DNA from: Archaeoglobus sp.
GTDB taxonomy: Archaea; Halobacteriota; Archaeoglobi; Archaeoglobales; Archaeoglobaceae
DNA length: 34,537 nucleotides
Assembly: GCF_017656475.1 (NCBI RefSeq)
Contig: NZ_JACDNT010000019.1
Location: 1-34,537, forward strand
Direction: 5' to 3'
Part shown: piece by piece, positions 33,685 to 34,537 of the stretch
Layout of the letters: every line of letters begins with the position of its first letter
How positions within the stretch are numbered: position 1 is the first letter of the stretch
Position numbers and translations under genes: made by a program
The notes under the pieces: generated by a model
Told to the model about the DNA's origin: nothing
What the model saw: the letters and a program-made list of their open reading frames with translations, nothing else
Databases searched by the model: none

Positions 33685-34407
33685 ATGGCATCAATAGACT
33701 ACGTAGTAATAGGCGCTGGCTATGCAGGATTGATGTGTGCCGAAGCACTTATGGATAAGGGATTCAGAGCCCTCGTATTCGATATGAGAAGCAGCGGAGG
33801 AGAAATTGTCGTATTTTCCAAGCTTGAAGAATTCAGATCAAAATACGAAAAGTATATTGAAAAGGTTGAAGAAATAAAAGAGGACATTCCTGTTGATGTA
33901 GGAACCGTCATCAAGTCAAAGCCTGTTATAATAAATTCAGGTAATGGTCTGAAAAGATATGAGGCAAGGAGAGTCATACTCGCCACTGGTGCGGCTGATG
34001 CCGCCCCTGTGAAGTTGAACGTGCTAAGCAAGAAAGTTAAAGGTATTTACACACTCGACAATGCCCTGAGAGAGATTTCTGAGAACCACAAAATAGGCGA
34101 GAAAGTGCTGCTGGCAGCGAAAGATGACGTGGTGGTGAAACTCGCTGAATCTCAGCTAAGCGAGCTTGGCTATGAGGTGGAGATCGGTGAACTCACAGGA
34201 GATATTCAGGTTACCGGAAAGGAGAGAGTAGAGGGAGTTGAGATCTCAGGTGTCAGATACAACTGCGATACCCTCATTGTTTATGGGGGCAGAAACCCCT
34301 TCAACCCACTCAAGCTGAGAGGGACTCCTGTTGGCAACGTTGTAACATGTACATACGACTACTCCAAAGTTGAGGAGAATGTAAAGAACTTTATTGCAAA
34401 AATTTAG
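33685..34407 (+). CDS. small FAD/NAD(P)-binding oxidoreductase-like protein
   Basis: A 240-residue protein. The FAD-binding GAGYAG motif follows YVVIGAGYAG at the N-terminus, and a typical Asp ends the second strand (ALVFDM). RRVILATGAADAAP is the second flavin motif, and a C-terminal strand (CDTLIVYGGRNPF) resembles the GD motif region. At 240 residues it is shorter than most disulfide reductases and no redox-active CxxxxC is seen. It may be a subunit or a reduced paralogue. Unlike the damaged genes around the island, it is intact. Confidence 0.75.
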   Translation: MASIDYVVIGAGYAGLMCAEALMDKGFRALVFDMRSSGGEIVVFSKLEEFRSKYEKYIEKVEEIKEDIPVDVGTVIKSKPVIINSGNGLKRYEARRVILATGAADAAPVKLNVLSKKVKGIYTLDNALREISENHKIGEKVLLAAKDDVVVKLAESQLSELGYEVEIGELTGDIQVTGKERVEGVEISGVRYNCDTLIVYGGRNPFNPLKLRGTPVGNVVTCTYDYSKVEENVKNFIAKI

Positions 34408-34494
34408 AACTTTTTTACACCTTAAATTCAAGGATAACGAATAAAACGGAAAAACTTAATACATGTGCGACTGATGGTGAAGCAGGTGATTAAT

Positions 34495-34537
34495 ATGGAT
34501 GTAAAGGAGAGGATAAAAACCGTAGCAGTTCTCGGCG
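34495..34537 (+). CDS. 5' end of a Rossmann-fold gene, possibly 3-hydroxyacyl-CoA dehydrogenase
   Basis: The window ends after MDVKERIKTVAVLG. GGTGAT lies four bases before the ATG, and AAAACTTAATA about 45 nt upstream could be the TATA box. The basic helix followed by a hydrophobic strand ending in Gly is typical of an NAD-binding domain such as 3-hydroxyacyl-CoA dehydrogenase. Only fourteen codons are present, so the family is a guess. Confidence 0.55.
   Translation, partial: MDVKERIKTVAVLG

Noticed and set aside
33633-33760. Short frame beginning MQRQCDECKEHNLDVKKYG
   Set aside because: It has a CxxC pair but overlaps the well-supported FAD protein start in another frame, lacks a ribosome site and soon becomes non-protein-like.

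Overview
The window looks like the chromosome of a thermophilic euryarchaeon close to Archaeoglobus. This is inferred from the gene set: an APS kinase behind a type I phosphodiesterase, a 4-hydroxybutyrate CoA-transferase-like enzyme, a FilR1-type ArsR regulator, archaeal HisH and an Mrp/NBP35 ATPase. TATA boxes about 25-30 nt upstream of leaderless starts, and GGTGA ribosome sites at internal operon genes, fit this. I had no database access, so the species is not proven.

Layout. (1) 1-2255 is a core operon: a ribbon-helix-helix-like protein, a phosphodiesterase/phosphatase and APS kinase. (2) 2518-23244 is an island integrated at tRNA-Phe(GAA). The intact tRNA lies at the right edge (complement 23195-23268). 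A truncated copy of its last 50 nt lies at the left edge (2743-2792), inside imperfect direct repeats of about 275 bp. Almost every island gene is on the minus strand, reading away from the tRNA. (3) 23298-25529 holds a class III aminotransferase and a kinase-like protein, both broken by indels. (4) 25802-34537 is ordinary, intact metabolic sequence: CoA-transferase, thioesterase, HisH, metallo-hydrolase, nitroreductase, acetoacetate decarboxylase-like protein, Mrp ATPase, FilR1-like regulator, FAD protein and the start of another gene.

The island is a layered defence region. Its backbone is an SNF2 helicase with a C-terminal DUF3883 domain, a DUF1156 (COG1743-type) zinc-ribbon adenine methyltransferase and a DUF499 (COG1483-type) AAA+ ATPase. 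An EVE-domain protein and a predicted lipoprotein follow the ATPase. HEPN/MNT and VapBC toxin-antitoxin pairs are interspersed. The methyltransferase is cut in two by a block of about 5.2 kb, which separates SAM motif I from the catalytic DPPY motif. That block is itself a second accessory module: HepT-MntA, an M48 membrane protease, and an OLD-like ATPase with a PD-(D/E)XK-like protein. An IS110-family element has inserted into it.

Two features are not explained by genes. One is a gene-free stretch of about 0.8 kb upstream of the helicase, with at least 21 copies of ATCAAC in one orientation, spaced mostly 9-12 bp (one helical turn) or about 19-23 bp, followed by an ATC(C/A)CC-rich block and a 14-bp palindrome. 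The other is the number of small lesions (single-base indels and one in-frame TGA) between about 4.5 and 25 kb, with none seen in the flanking core genes. This suggests either real decay of the region or locally poor sequence.
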